A stretch of 64,000 nt of DNA from Paraburkholderia ginsengiterrae (GCF_001645125.1 NZ_LXKA01000011.1:151619-215618); one strand, 5' to 3'. Numbered from the stretch's first letter, positions 55,379-64,000 are shown. The notes: generated by a model from the letters alone, not told the origin. A program made the numbers and translations.

Positions 55379-56089
55379 TTAATGCCCGGCGTTCTGGCCG
55401 CCGTCGACGTGCAGGATCTCGCCGGTGACGAACGGGGCGGAGTCGAGATACACGATCGCGTTGACGATATCGCTCATTTCACCCATATGACCCATCGGAT
55501 GGAGCGCGCCGAGTGCCGCATGCGTTTCCGCCGCGTGCATCGGCGACTTGATGATGCCCGGCGCGACCGCGTTGGCACGAATGCCGCGTTTTGCGTATTC
55601 AATCGCAAGGGACTTTGTTGCCGCGTTCAGGCCGCCCTTGGTGAGCGAGGCGAGTACCGACGGCACGCCGTCGATCGCGTGGTCGGCCAGGGTGGTGGTG
55701 ATGCTGACGACGTGGCCGCTGGAATGCTTCTCCATTTCAGCGATGGCGAGCTGCGTGATGTAGAAGAAGCCGTTCAGGTTCACGCCTATGACTGCCGCAT
55801 AGTCTTCCGCGGTGTAGCGGGTAAAAGGCTTGGCGACGAAGACGCCGGCGTTGTTGACGAGCGTGTCGATGCGGCCAAAGCGCGCCACGCCCTCGCTGAT
55901 CACGCGCCGGGCGGTTTCGGGGTCGGCGATGTCGCCGACCACGGTCAGGATGTTGGGATCCTCCGACGGCTTGATGCTGCGCGCGGTGGCGACCACGCGA
56001 TAGTCGAGCTTGCGGAAAGCCTTGACGACTTCTGCGCCGATGCCTTGCGACGCACCGGTAACGACGATGACCTTTTGTGACGTGCTCAT
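55379..56089 (-). CDS. SDR-family oxidoreductase lacking the catalytic Tyr
   Basis: A 236-residue short-chain dehydrogenase/reductase. Cofactor motif: KVIVVTGASQGIGAEVVKAF. The structural NNAGVFVAKPFTRY motif is intact and SGHVVSITTTLADHAIDGVP has a possible catalytic Ser. The normal YxxxK is PSVLASLTKGGLNAATKSLA here: the Lys is kept but the Tyr position is Ala. Such variants may be regulatory, scaffold or low-activity proteins. ATG 56089 follows GGAGG. The tautomerase gene lies downstream on the same strand. Confidence 0.88.
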   Translation of the reverse strand: MSTSQKVIVVTGASQGIGAEVVKAFRKLDYRVVATARSIKPSEDPNILTVVGDIADPETARRVISEGVARFGRIDTLVNNAGVFVAKPFTRYTAEDYAAVIGVNLNGFFYITQLAIAEMEKHSSGHVVSITTTLADHAIDGVPSVLASLTKGGLNAATKSLAIEYAKRGIRANAVAPGIIKSPMHAAETHAALGALHPMGHMGEMSDIVNAIVYLDSAPFVTGEILHVDGGQNAGH

Positions 56090-56546
56090 ATAGAACCTCC
56101 GAATCAATTGAGTGGGCTCTGTTGCCGATCGGGCCCGTGGCTCCGATAGGGGTCTAATCTAGGCGCTTTGGCGTCGAGTTCGAATACCCGGGGCGGACAA
56201 ACACTTGTGATCCGGAGGAACAAATCAGGCGCGGCGGGCGGCCACGCGTACTTCGCGGCCGTCATGACGGCCGAACAGCGCCTGGCGCCGAAGAAGGGGG
56301 CACCGCTCGTCGACGACGATCGCGGTCTGAAGGTGGCCCGCCACGAAGACGGCTTTTTCTGCAAGCCTTTTCCATCGGGTAAAGAATGTTTTGCCCGCCA
56401 GTCGATTGTCCACCTGTTCTCCCAGGTGGCATTCTGGAGAGGCAAATCCCGAATGAGCATCTGACTGAGCGCGAGATTGAGTTCTCAGCGCTAGAAATAT
56501 TCCATCCAGTTGCAACCCCGGATGATCAAAACACAAGGAGCATGAC
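56090..56546. other. Intergenic region with an 18-bp palindrome
   Basis: A 457-bp gap between divergent SDR and VOC genes. CGGCCGTCATGACGGCCG at 56256-56273 is perfectly palindromic. Open frames on both strands (56104-56460 minus, 56168-56464 plus) have no recognisable features and were not called. Confidence 0.5.
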
Positions 56547-57221
56547 GTGAGCAATGCACAGACACGTAACGAAGCCAAAACAGCGGTTGGAACAGCGCGG
56601 ACGGCCGACATGAAGCTTGAGGTCGTGGTCATCCCCGTCTCTGACGTCGATCGCGCCAAGCAGTTCTACGTTGGGCTAGGTTGGAGGCTCGACGTCGATA
56701 TCGCAAAGGATGACCAGTTTCGGGTTGTGCATTTCACGCCCCCGGGCTCGCAATGCTCGATTCTCTTCGGCAAGGGCGTCACAACGGCAGAGCCAGGCTC
56801 GGCGCAGGGACTCCATCTCATTGTGTCTGATATAGACGAAGCGCGCGCAGAGCTTGTCGAGCGGGCCATCGACGTGAGCGAAGTCTTTCATGACGCCGGC
56901 GGCCTTTTCCACCATGCGGGTGAGGAAGAACGCGTGAGCGGCCCGCATCCGGCGCGGCGCAGCTATGGTTCTTTCGCTTCGTTCAGAGATCCTGACGGAA
57001 ATGGCTGGGTCTTCCAGGAGGTGACCACTCGACTCCCTGGAAGGACGGACACGCAGGCCACGACGTTCACTTCGGCGATCGAGTTCGCAGGGGCGCTACG
57101 ACGGGCCGCGGCCGCGCATGGCGAGTTTGAGAAAGTGTCCGGACAGCATGACGAAAACTGGCCGGACTGGTATGCCAACCATATCATCGCTGAGCAGGCC
57201 GGCACGCAGTCGCCGACATGA
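56547..57221 (+). CDS. VOC-family protein with C-terminal extension
   Basis: A 224-residue protein beginning at GTG 56547 (AAGGAG upstream). The VOC domain comprises MKLEVVVIPVSDVDRAKQFY, VGLGWRLDVDIAKDDQFRVV, QGLHLIVSDIDEARAELVER and ASFRDPDGNGWVFQEVTTRL, a single glyoxalase-type module. An extension follows (AAHGEFEKVSGQHDENWPDW then YANHIIAEQAG), seen in a subset of these proteins. It probably handles an electrophilic small molecule; the reaction is unknown. Confidence 0.85.
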   Translation: MSNAQTRNEAKTAVGTARTADMKLEVVVIPVSDVDRAKQFYVGLGWRLDVDIAKDDQFRVVHFTPPGSQCSILFGKGVTTAEPGSAQGLHLIVSDIDEARAELVERAIDVSEVFHDAGGLFHHAGEEERVSGPHPARRSYGSFASFRDPDGNGWVFQEVTTRLPGRTDTQATTFTSAIEFAGALRRAAAAHGEFEKVSGQHDENWPDWYANHIIAEQAGTQSPT

Positions 57222-57540
57222 GCCTGGCGGCAGATGGCTGCGCTGGCTGAGGAATGAAGTGCTGCCCCGGATGAGCCGAATAGGCGTCAAGCGTGTCGCG
57301 GGGCGCCGGTGGCATCGCTGGCTGCGGTAATGGTGGCGGCACTATCCCGAAGCACAGCGACTGCTGACCGGGAAAGAAGAAGCCTCGCTCGCTGGCGGGG
57401 CCTGTGCTGCCAGGTGCGAAGCGCGTGGATTACTTGTCCGGTTGATTTACCTCGCCGGTGTACCGGTCGAGATGAATCTCCACATCAGGCCTTTTCTGCA
57501 ACCCAAGTTCCATCAGACGCACGCCCGAGGGATTTGCTCT

Positions 57541-57716
57541 GGAATAGAAACGTCGAGCGCGACGGATTTGTTCGCGACCGACACAACTGTTGTTCTAACC
57601 TGGGCGTTTACCCAGATGGCTTGCTTCCGCACAATCAATACAGCTACTGCGGACTGCGGTTTGCGGTCGGTCGAGGCGGTGACGATGTGAGGCTTGCCAA
57701 CTGGCTGCCTCTATAG
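57541..57716 (+). pseudogene. Coding remnant A of an unrecognised family (inverted counterpart at 63.8 kb)
   Basis: In one plus frame the last part reads DRHNCCSNLGVYPDGL, LPHNQYSYCGLRFAV, then GRGGDDVRLANW and a stop. Its nucleotide stretch 57576-57668 aligns without gaps to the reverse complement of 63748-63840 (about 73% identical by hand count). The upstream part of the frame is not protein-like, so this is an orphan fragment. The rest of the 586-bp gap between the VOC gene and the epoxide hydrolase shows no gene. Confidence 0.6.
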
Positions 57717-57807
57717 TCGGCTCAATTGGACAATCGTGAAAGTGATTGCCCCAGGATGTTGGGTTGCTGCCGCACTCATCGCTCCACCTTTACTAACAGG
57801 AACTTGT

Positions 57808-59133
57808 ATGTCTGACGATATTCTTCCCCAGACCCCATCGCGCCGTCGCTTTATTGGCGTGGCAGCGGCGGCCGCTATTGCAGGCTCGTTGAGTCAACTC
57901 GCTTTCGCGGAAACGAATCAAGCCGTCACTGAAGTCGCGCCGTCGAGCGGCGGTGACAAGACCGCTATTCGGCCACTACGTGTGCACGCGCCGGAATCGC
58001 AACTCATCGATTTGAAGAGGCGTATCAAGGCGACCAGGTGGCCCGAGCGGGAAACGGTAACCGATGCATCGCAAGGCGTGCAGCTCGCGACAATGCAAAA
58101 GCTCGCACGTTATTGGGCGACCGACTATGACTGGCGCAAAGTGGAGGCGAGGCTGAACGCTCTGCCGCAATTCGTCACCGAGATCGATGGGCTCGACATT
58201 CATTTCATCCACGTTCGTTCGAAAAGCGAAAATGCGTTGCCGGTTATCATCACGCACGGGTGGCCTGGCTCGATCATTGAGCAGTTGAAGATCATCGATC
58301 CGTTGACCAATCCTACGGGCCATGGCGGGACTGCGTCGGACGCCTTCGATGTCGTGATTCCATCTCTCCCGGGCTACGGGTTTTCAGGCAAGCCGACCAT
58401 GACGGGATGGGATCCTGCCCGCGTTGCACGCGCCTGGGTCGTACTGATGAAACGGCTCGGATACACACGATATGTTGCGCAAGGCGGCGATTGGGGGAAT
58501 GCCGTCACTGAGCAGATGGCCCTCCTGGCGCCACCGGAACTGCTCGGCATTCACACCAACATGCCGGCCACCGTACCGGACAACGTTGCAAATGCACTCA
58601 AGTTCGGCGACCCGGTGCCAGCAGGCCTCTCAGCTGATGAGAAGCACGCGTACGATCAGCTCGACTATTTCTACAAGCACGGCCTTGGCTACGCCCAGGA
58701 GATGACGAACCGCCCGCAGACGCTGTACGGAATTGAAGATTCACCTGTCGGCCTCGCCGCGTGGATGCTCGACCACGATGCCGCCAGCCAGGCACTTATC
58801 GCACGCGTGTTTGACGGTCAGTCGGAGGGGCTTACGCGAGATGATGTTCTCGACAACGTGACGCTCTATTGGCTCACGAACACGGGAATTTCTTCGGCTC
58901 GTTTGTATTGGGAAAACAAGCTCAACTTCTTTGCTCCCAAGCACGTTGCTATCCCGGTGGCCGTCAGCGTGTTTCCAGATGAAATCTACGCCGCCCCGCA
59001 AAGCTGGACAGCGAAGGCGTATCCGAAGCTGATTCACTATAACCGCCTTCCCAAAGGCGGGCATTTTGCGGCCTGGGAGCAGCCGCAGACCTTCTCGGAA
59101 GAGCTTCGCGTGAGCTTCCGGTCGCTGCGGTGA
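57808..59133 (+). CDS. Tat-exported epoxide hydrolase
   Basis: A 441-residue alpha/beta hydrolase of the epoxide hydrolase family. A twin-arginine signal peptide opens it: PSRRRFIGVAAAAAIAGSL, then SQLAFA. The epoxide hydrolase N-terminal domain follows (LRVHAPESQLIDLKRRIKAT, DYDWRKVEARLNALPQFVTE). The oxyanion HGWPGS, nucleophile Asp228 in AQGGDWGNAVTEQMAL and the catalytic His in RLPKGGHFAAWEQP are present. ATG 57808 follows AGGAA. It is convergent with the efflux operon. The exported location suggests detoxification of epoxides outside the cytoplasm. Confidence 0.9.
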   Translation: MSDDILPQTPSRRRFIGVAAAAAIAGSLSQLAFAETNQAVTEVAPSSGGDKTAIRPLRVHAPESQLIDLKRRIKATRWPERETVTDASQGVQLATMQKLARYWATDYDWRKVEARLNALPQFVTEIDGLDIHFIHVRSKSENALPVIITHGWPGSIIEQLKIIDPLTNPTGHGGTASDAFDVVIPSLPGYGFSGKPTMTGWDPARVARAWVVLMKRLGYTRYVAQGGDWGNAVTEQMALLAPPELLGIHTNMPATVPDNVANALKFGDPVPAGLSADEKHAYDQLDYFYKHGLGYAQEMTNRPQTLYGIEDSPVGLAAWMLDHDAASQALIARVFDGQSEGLTRDDVLDNVTLYWLTNTGISSARLYWENKLNFFAPKHVAIPVAVSVFPDEIYAAPQSWTAKAYPKLIHYNRLPKGGHFAAWEQPQTFSEELRVSFRSLR

Positions 59134-59177
59134 GCGCAAGGATGCAGGCTCCGCGTCGCTTGCCGCAGAATGCCGCG

Positions 59178-60716
59178 TCAATGAAGGCTGTCCTGTCTGG
59201 CGTAGGTTGATTCCCACCCGCCGCCGAGCACCTTGCATAGCGTGATCAGGGTGACGGCGGCGTCGGCCTTACTTTGCTCAAGGTTGCTTTGCGCATCGAG
59301 CAACTGTTTCTGCACGTTGAGTACGTTGAGGAAGTCGACCGCGCCCTCCTTGTATCGTTGCCGCGCGATGGAGAGCGCACTCTGGTTCAGGCTCACGACC
59401 GTTTTCAGGCGATCGCGACGCCGCTGTTCAGCGTCATAGACGACGAGCGCGTCGTCCACTTCCCGCCAGGCGTCTAGTACGGTACGTTTGTAGACAATCG
59501 CAGCCTCCTGCTGTTGTGCCTCGCGCAAATGAAGCGTCCCAATGAGGCGTCCGCCCTGGAAGATTGGAAGCGTGATTGATGGTCCCACGACATACTGGCC
59601 GGACTCCCAGCCGGCGAGATTCGACAGTTGCAGGCTCTGAAAACCGGCGCTGCCGTTCAGCGATATGCGTGGGTAGAAGTCGGCCTTTGCCATTCCGATC
59701 GCCGCCGTGGCTGCGTGCAGTTGATCCTCCGCTTTGCGGATGTCGGGGCGGCGCTGCACCAGTTCAGACGGAAGCCCGATGGGCACCTGGTCAGGCAGTG
59801 CCGGAACATCACGGGGCTCGGCGAGCATCTGTTGTAACGCACCAGGTTCCTTCGCCAGCAGTATGCCGATCGCATTGATCGTGGTCTCGGAACGCGATTC
59901 GAGCGTCGGGATCAGGCTCTCAATCGACTCAGCCTGTGCGGAAGCGTTGTCCACGTCCAGATTCGTAGTGACGCCTTCACGTACCCGATTCTCCGTAAGC
60001 TTCGTTGCGTCACGGGCGATTTCCAGGTTCTGTCGTGCGATCTGAAGCAAAGCCTGCGTGTCACGCAACTGAATGTAGTCTCGCGCGAGTTCAGCGCGCG
60101 CCGACAAAAGCACTGCGTTGCGGTCCTCGTATGAGGCATCGGACAGAGCGGTCGCGGCCTCGACACCGCGTCGAACCCGTCCCCAGATGTCGAGTTCCCA
60201 GGATGCATCGAAACCGAACTGATAGAGGTTGAAAGGTGGCGAGCCTTTGGACCCTGGTATTGGCGCCACACCGAGCGGCGCGGTGCCCGATGCTGACTGC
60301 GGCTCACTTCCCGTCGGGGTGACGCCAAGCAACGAGAGGATGCCGTTCGGACTTCCGCGCTCGCGGTGATACGAGGCATTGCCGTCCAGTGTTGGATATT
60401 CCTCTGCTCCGGCGATGCGTTGCTCCGCGCGGCTTTGCCGCAGACGTGCCGACGCCGCCGCTACGTCGAGGTTCGCATCGGCGAGTTGTTGTTCCAGTGA
60501 GTCCAGTACCGGGTCATTAAACAGGGTCCACCATTCTTGACCGAATTCGGATTCAACTGGTTTGCTCGATGCTTGCGCAGTCTGAGTGCGGTTAAATACG
60601 TCAGGCGTACTCGTCTGCGGACGTTCGAAGTTCGGGCCGACCAGACAGCCCGTGAGCGCGAAACAGAGCGATACTGCGAGCGCTGGCGTGCGGATGGAGA
60701 ATTCACTCGCATTCAT
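59178..60716 (-). CDS. Outer membrane efflux lipoprotein (NodT/OprM family)
   Basis: A 512-residue TolC-like outer membrane factor. The signal ends in a lipobox, ALTGC with Cys24, then LVGPNFERP, so it is lipidated. The family pattern includes QEWWTLFNDPVLDSLEQQLA, NLDVAAASARLRQSRAEQRI, SWELDIWGRVRRGVEAATAL and ELVQRRPDIRKAEDQLHAAT. It is the last gene of the operon, overlapping the membrane fusion gene by 4 nt. It forms the exit duct for substances pumped by the EmrAB-like pair. Confidence 0.92.
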   Translation of the reverse strand: MNASEFSIRTPALAVSLCFALTGCLVGPNFERPQTSTPDVFNRTQTAQASSKPVESEFGQEWWTLFNDPVLDSLEQQLADANLDVAAASARLRQSRAEQRIAGAEEYPTLDGNASYHRERGSPNGILSLLGVTPTGSEPQSASGTAPLGVAPIPGSKGSPPFNLYQFGFDASWELDIWGRVRRGVEAATALSDASYEDRNAVLLSARAELARDYIQLRDTQALLQIARQNLEIARDATKLTENRVREGVTTNLDVDNASAQAESIESLIPTLESRSETTINAIGILLAKEPGALQQMLAEPRDVPALPDQVPIGLPSELVQRRPDIRKAEDQLHAATAAIGMAKADFYPRISLNGSAGFQSLQLSNLAGWESGQYVVGPSITLPIFQGGRLIGTLHLREAQQQEAAIVYKRTVLDAWREVDDALVVYDAEQRRRDRLKTVVSLNQSALSIARQRYKEGAVDFLNVLNVQKQLLDAQSNLEQSKADAAVTLITLCKVLGGGWESTYARQDSLH

Positions 60717-61798
60717 TTCGCGTCGGCTCCTGCGATTCGCGTATCGGCGCGCTTGCCAACGGCGACCTCTGTTTCGACCGACAACCCCACGCTCAACTCG
60801 GACGCAGCCTGCTGTCCCGGGTCGATTGTGATCTTGACAGGGACGCGCTGGACGACCTTGGTGAAGTTGCCCGTTGCGTTGTCGGGCGCGATAGGCGCGA
60901 AGCTCAATCCTGTAGCCGGGGCAAGACTATCGACGTGTCCCTGGATCACGACGCCCGGCAAGCTGTCGACCGTGATGCGCACGGTCTGCCTGGGGCGCAT
61001 GTTGGTGAGCTGGTTTTCCTGGAAGTTGGCAAGGACATACGCCTCCGAAAGCGGGACAATCGCGAGCAGTGGCGTGCCCGTTGTAACGTATGCGCCGACC
61101 CGCGCCGAGCGTCGTCCAACCTTGCCGTCGATGGGCGCGCGGATCTCCGTATAGGACAGGTTGAGTTTCGCCTGATCGAGTACGGCCTCGGCGTGGGCCA
61201 ACGTGCCTGCCGCCTTGTCGCGCTCGGTACGCAGAACTTCGAGGTTCTGTTCAGTCGCAACAAGTACAGCCCGATTGTGGGCCTGCTGCGCGAGTTCCTC
61301 GGCAAGCGCGCTCGAAGCATGTTGTTTCTCCTGCGTTGTTCCTGCGCCCGATACCGAGAGATTCTGGTAGCGCAAGGCATTCTCTCGCGCAAACTCAATC
61401 GTCGCGTCATCTGCCCGTAGCGTGGCGCGCGCCTCGTCGACAAGCGCAGGTTGCCGCGCGATCTCGGCGTCGTAGTTCGCAACCGAAGCCCTGGCTGCCG
61501 CGACGTCGGCTTGTGCGCTCATCAATGCGGCGCGGAAATCGCGGTCGTCGATACGCACCAAAAGCTGGCCGGTTTTTACCTGCTGGTTGTCCTCGACGAG
61601 TACCTCTGAAAGCTGGCCGGGAACACGGGGCGCTATCAGCGTGAAATCGGCCGTCACATAGGCATCGTTTGTGGTCTCGCTATTCGGGGCGGAAAATAGC
61701 TTGATGCAAGCCCATACAGCCACGCCAAGTATGACCACATACGCGGCAAGACGAATTGTTTTGGGAGGAATTCGAGTGACAAATGACATAGATACCAT
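60713..61798 (-). CDS. EmrA-like membrane fusion protein (HlyD family)
   Basis: A 361-residue periplasmic adaptor. It has one membrane helix near the N-terminus (LAAYVVILGVAVWACIKLF), then DAYVTADFTLIAPRVPGQLS and VLVEDNQQVKTGQLLVRIDD (lipoyl-like hairpin start). A long coiled coil follows, with LSYTEIRAPIDGKVGRRSAR and VLANFQENQLTNMRPRQTVR. It links the inner membrane pump to the outer membrane factor. The gap to the pump gene is 3 bp. Confidence 0.92.
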   Translation of the reverse strand: MVSMSFVTRIPPKTIRLAAYVVILGVAVWACIKLFSAPNSETTNDAYVTADFTLIAPRVPGQLSEVLVEDNQQVKTGQLLVRIDDRDFRAALMSAQADVAAARASVANYDAEIARQPALVDEARATLRADDATIEFARENALRYQNLSVSGAGTTQEKQHASSALAEELAQQAHNRAVLVATEQNLEVLRTERDKAAGTLAHAEAVLDQAKLNLSYTEIRAPIDGKVGRRSARVGAYVTTGTPLLAIVPLSEAYVLANFQENQLTNMRPRQTVRITVDSLPGVVIQGHVDSLAPATGLSFAPIAPDNATGNFTKVVQRVPVKITIDPGQQAASELSVGLSVETEVAVGKRADTRIAGADAK

Positions 61799-61801
61799 CG
61801 C

Positions 61802-63427
61802 TTAGCGGGAAGAGGGCGACGTAGTGCACCATGGCGGATAAATACGCACGGGTAACACCGGAACAACGAAAAGAAAGGCGACGGCGATGCCGGCCATCAC
61901 GCGATAGAGATCCGCCGATGTCAGTACTACGGCCTGCTCGTGGATCCGGTGCGCGAGTTCGCCGAGATCATCAATTGCGCCGATGCTTTGGCCCGTCACC
62001 AGCGCGTTGTTGCCTAAGTGGTCCACGAGCATGCTCGAATGAAAATGATCGCGCGTAGTACCCAGCCCTTCAATGAGAGCGGTTGCCGCAGCACCCGTAA
62101 ATGTTTTGACCGTATTGAACATGGCCGAGGCAAACGGCCCATCCGTTGGGGCCAGGCCTGTCGTGACACCCATCAGGATCCCCATGATCACCATGGGTTG
62201 TGCAACGATCTGTAACGACTGAAGCCAGTAAAAATTCTCGCGCACCCACTCGGAGGTCATGAAACTCCCCAAAAAGCACGTGGTGGCCATCAGGCAAAGT
62301 CCAATGGCCATGACCCAGCGGTGGTCGACCTGCCGGAGGTTCAGGACGGCGGCGGTCGCAGGTAGCGCAATCAATAGGGGAATGGCAACGAGCAAAGACA
62401 GCGGCGTGGTTTGCAGCGGCCTGTAACCGTGGATTTGGGCGAGATATTGGCCGGGTATAGCGGCGACGCCAACCAGCAGCGTAACGGCGCCTACCAGCGT
62501 CAGAAGCCCGTGCGCGAAGTTTCGGCGGGCAAGCAGTTGAAGCTTGAAAAACGGCAGTGGATGAAACCACTCGTTGATAAGGAACGCCACAAACAACAGC
62601 GCTCCGCCACAAAACATCGTGGAGATAAACGTGGAATTCAGCCAATCAAGGCGATCGCCCTGCAGAAGACCAATGACGAGCATGGCGATAGCGGGGTATC
62701 CCAGTATGAATCCGCTCCAGTTAAATGAACGGAACCGTTCCAGTTTGAGCGGATCTGGCGGAAGACCCTGCTGGATCGCCACGCAGCATACGATGCCAAG
62801 CGGCACGATTTGCCAGAATGCCATTCGCCAGCTGACGTATTCCGTCCATAAGGCTGCGAGAGGCGTGCCGAGCGCCGGTCCGAAGGTCGCGGTGAGTGCG
62901 TATCCCGCGAGTCCATATAACTTGACTTTCGGGGGAAGATATCGAAGCGCCACGATGATCAACATCGGCGGCAGACATCCGCAGGCTACGCCCTGCAGCG
63001 TACGCAACACATATAGCGTAAGCAGGTTCGGCGCAAAGGGGCAAAGAAATCCAAGGAACATCACGGCCAGCACGGCGCCAATCGTAAATCGCTTCAGCGT
63101 GAGCGTCACCCCAAACCACGGAGCGAATACCATCGTGGCTACGTTCGTAGCCTCGAATAGAGTGGTCAGCCAGGTCCCATCGTCATTTCCAATCGAGAAC
63201 GCGCCGCGAATATCGGCCAGCGCCACCGCAGTGACCTGTTCGTTCAATATTGCCAGCAGCGACGCCAGCAGCATTCCGATCAGGCCGATAGCAAGGCGAA
63301 GTGGCAAGTCGGCTTCTTTGGACGTTGTCTGTACAGAAGTGTCTGCCTCCCGTGCGGAAACCGGCTCCGGCGAGTGTGCGAGCTTCGGTTCTGCCGTTCC
63401 AGTTGTCCGTTGCTTGGCGGGGTTCAT
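61802..63427 (-). CDS. EmrB-like MFS drug efflux pump (DHA2 family, 14 helices)
   Basis: A 541-residue major facilitator of the DHA2 family, which exports drugs or hydrophobic compounds by proton antiport. After a polar 45-residue N-terminus, hydrophobic helices follow through the whole length. Typical segments are TWLTTLFEATNVATMVFAPW, TLQGVACGCLPPMLIIVALR and LAGYALTATFGPALGTPLAA, with a late PTDGPFASAMFNTVKTFTGA. It is the first gene of a three-gene operon with the membrane fusion and outer membrane factor genes. No regulator lies beside it. Confidence 0.93.
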   Translation of the reverse strand: MNPAKQRTTGTAEPKLAHSPEPVSAREADTSVQTTSKEADLPLRLAIGLIGMLLASLLAILNEQVTAVALADIRGAFSIGNDDGTWLTTLFEATNVATMVFAPWFGVTLTLKRFTIGAVLAVMFLGFLCPFAPNLLTLYVLRTLQGVACGCLPPMLIIVALRYLPPKVKLYGLAGYALTATFGPALGTPLAALWTEYVSWRMAFWQIVPLGIVCCVAIQQGLPPDPLKLERFRSFNWSGFILGYPAIAMLVIGLLQGDRLDWLNSTFISTMFCGGALLFVAFLINEWFHPLPFFKLQLLARRNFAHGLLTLVGAVTLLVGVAAIPGQYLAQIHGYRPLQTTPLSLLVAIPLLIALPATAAVLNLRQVDHRWVMAIGLCLMATTCFLGSFMTSEWVRENFYWLQSLQIVAQPMVIMGILMGVTTGLAPTDGPFASAMFNTVKTFTGAAATALIEGLGTTRDHFHSSMLVDHLGNNALVTGQSIGAIDDLGELAHRIHEQAVVLTSADLYRVMAGIAVAFLFVVPVLPVRIYPPWCTTSPSSR

Positions 63428-63741
63428 AAGAGTCCGCGACGCTACCAGCGTTCAATGGGCTATTGGATCGGGAAGTCTTCCTCTCACGCGCAGTGCTCGC
63501 GAAGATCACGGATGCGCCGCGAAAGAACCTGGTCCAATCGCCCAATGGTTTTTCCCACAGTCGTTCGAACCGGTTCAATCACGTATCGCTGCCGCGCAAT
63601 GGATTCATCTCATTCAATGAGACGGGTCCACTTTCTTACTAACAAAGGTCGCGTACTAGTCCATTCCATTCATAATCTGGACAATATCACCACAACTACC
63701 GGGACAACGCGTCCGCCTGGAAATGATCCTTTTCCATTCGG
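63428..63741. other. Upstream region of the efflux operon
   Basis: A 314-bp region upstream of the EmrB-like gene. The plus frame 63374-63745 is not protein-like. No convincing operator or promoter was identified. Confidence 0.4.
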
Positions 63742-63996
63742 CTAACAGACTGCGAACCGTAGACCGCGGTAGTCAAGCCGGTCGTGTGCAAACAAGCCCT
63801 TTGGGTAAATGACCACGATTGAACAACAGTTGTGTCCGTCAGGGATAAATGGGTCTATTGCGCTCCAGTTCGCTAATCTTACTGTGTCACAAAAGCTATT
63901 TACTGTGGAGTGATACCTGGTAGTATTAAATAATAAAGACTTCGGGCGACCGGAATGAGAGAGGATGTCGACGAATTTGACGCGTATCTGGATCAT
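63742..63996 (-). pseudogene. Coding remnant B of an unrecognised family, possibly running out of the window
   Basis: The minus frame reads DTVRLANWSAIDPFIPDGHN, then CCSIVVIYPKGLFAHDR, DYRGLRFAV and a stop. It matches remnant A in 18 of 31 residues. The RLANW that ends remnant A appears here before the DGHN motif, so the parent protein may contain tandem repeats of about 50 residues. The DNA is AT-rich compared with the neighbourhood. The 5' end could lie beyond base 64000, so it might be the end of a real gene. Confidence 0.55.
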
Positions 63997-64000
63997 CTGG

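Noticed and set aside
56168-56464. A 98-codon plus-strand frame between the SDR and VOC genes
   Set aside because: No ribosome-binding site and no family similarity recognised; overlapped by an equally long frame on the other strand.

Overview
The window looks like a chromosome segment of a Burkholderiaceae bacterium, most probably Paraburkholderia or a close Burkholderia relative. The evidence is high GC with G/C-ending codons in the core genes, the family-specific small proteins (DUF3563, DUF2782, a BPSS1780-type membrane protein, DUF4148), and the gene order around polA, ispA-dxs and rpsU-dnaG-rpoD. No phage genes, insertion sequences, rRNA or CRISPR arrays were recognised.

The first 38.5 kb is mostly conserved backbone. 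It opens with a RES/Xre-type toxin-antitoxin pair cut by the window edge. Next come an exported Ala/Lys-rich protein, a DUF2442 protein, a LysR regulator divergent from a tautomerase, and the molybdate locus: modE facing modA-modB-modC, with modB broken by one TAG codon and a ModE-like operator before modA. A PAP2 phosphatase, a PHB-depolymerase-type esterase, DUF3563, photolyase and the ohr/ohrR peroxide pair follow. After them are thrB with two small neighbours, AMP nucleosidase, a split chromate transporter with its LysR regulator, a LOG protein head to head with polA, an NDH-2-like dehydrogenase, a sulfurtransferase and a Rieske oxygenase. The isoprenoid cluster xseB-ispA-dxs, then folE2, tsaD, a BaiN-like flavoprotein and the macromolecular synthesis operon rpsU-yqeY-dnaG-rpoD complete the backbone.

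The rpoD terminator is followed by an unusual tRNA with a CAU anticodon and an Ile2-type anticodon loop. It has a 15-nt variable region and swapped A8/T14 bases. Right after it the character changes. From 38.5 kb to the end the DNA is accessory: base composition is more mixed, regulators are frequent, and decayed genes are common. These include a haem-binding-like gene with a TAG in its signal peptide, epoxide hydrolase and DUF427 remnants, an enolase-superfamily gene with a frameshift and deletion, and an AEC transporter with an apparent internal deletion.

The accessory part also holds a giant kinase/ATPase/GAF/PAS/histidine kinase of about 1842 residues, with a receiver-only protein and a FixJ-type regulator nearby. 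Further on are SDR, VOC and tautomerase enzymes, a Tat-exported epoxide hydrolase, and an EmrB-EmrA-outer membrane factor efflux operon. Two homologous coding remnants of an unrecognised family lie in inverted orientation on either side of the epoxide hydrolase/efflux block. Together these genes suggest a xenobiotic or redox-stress accessory region that has undergone repeated insertion and decay downstream of the tRNA.
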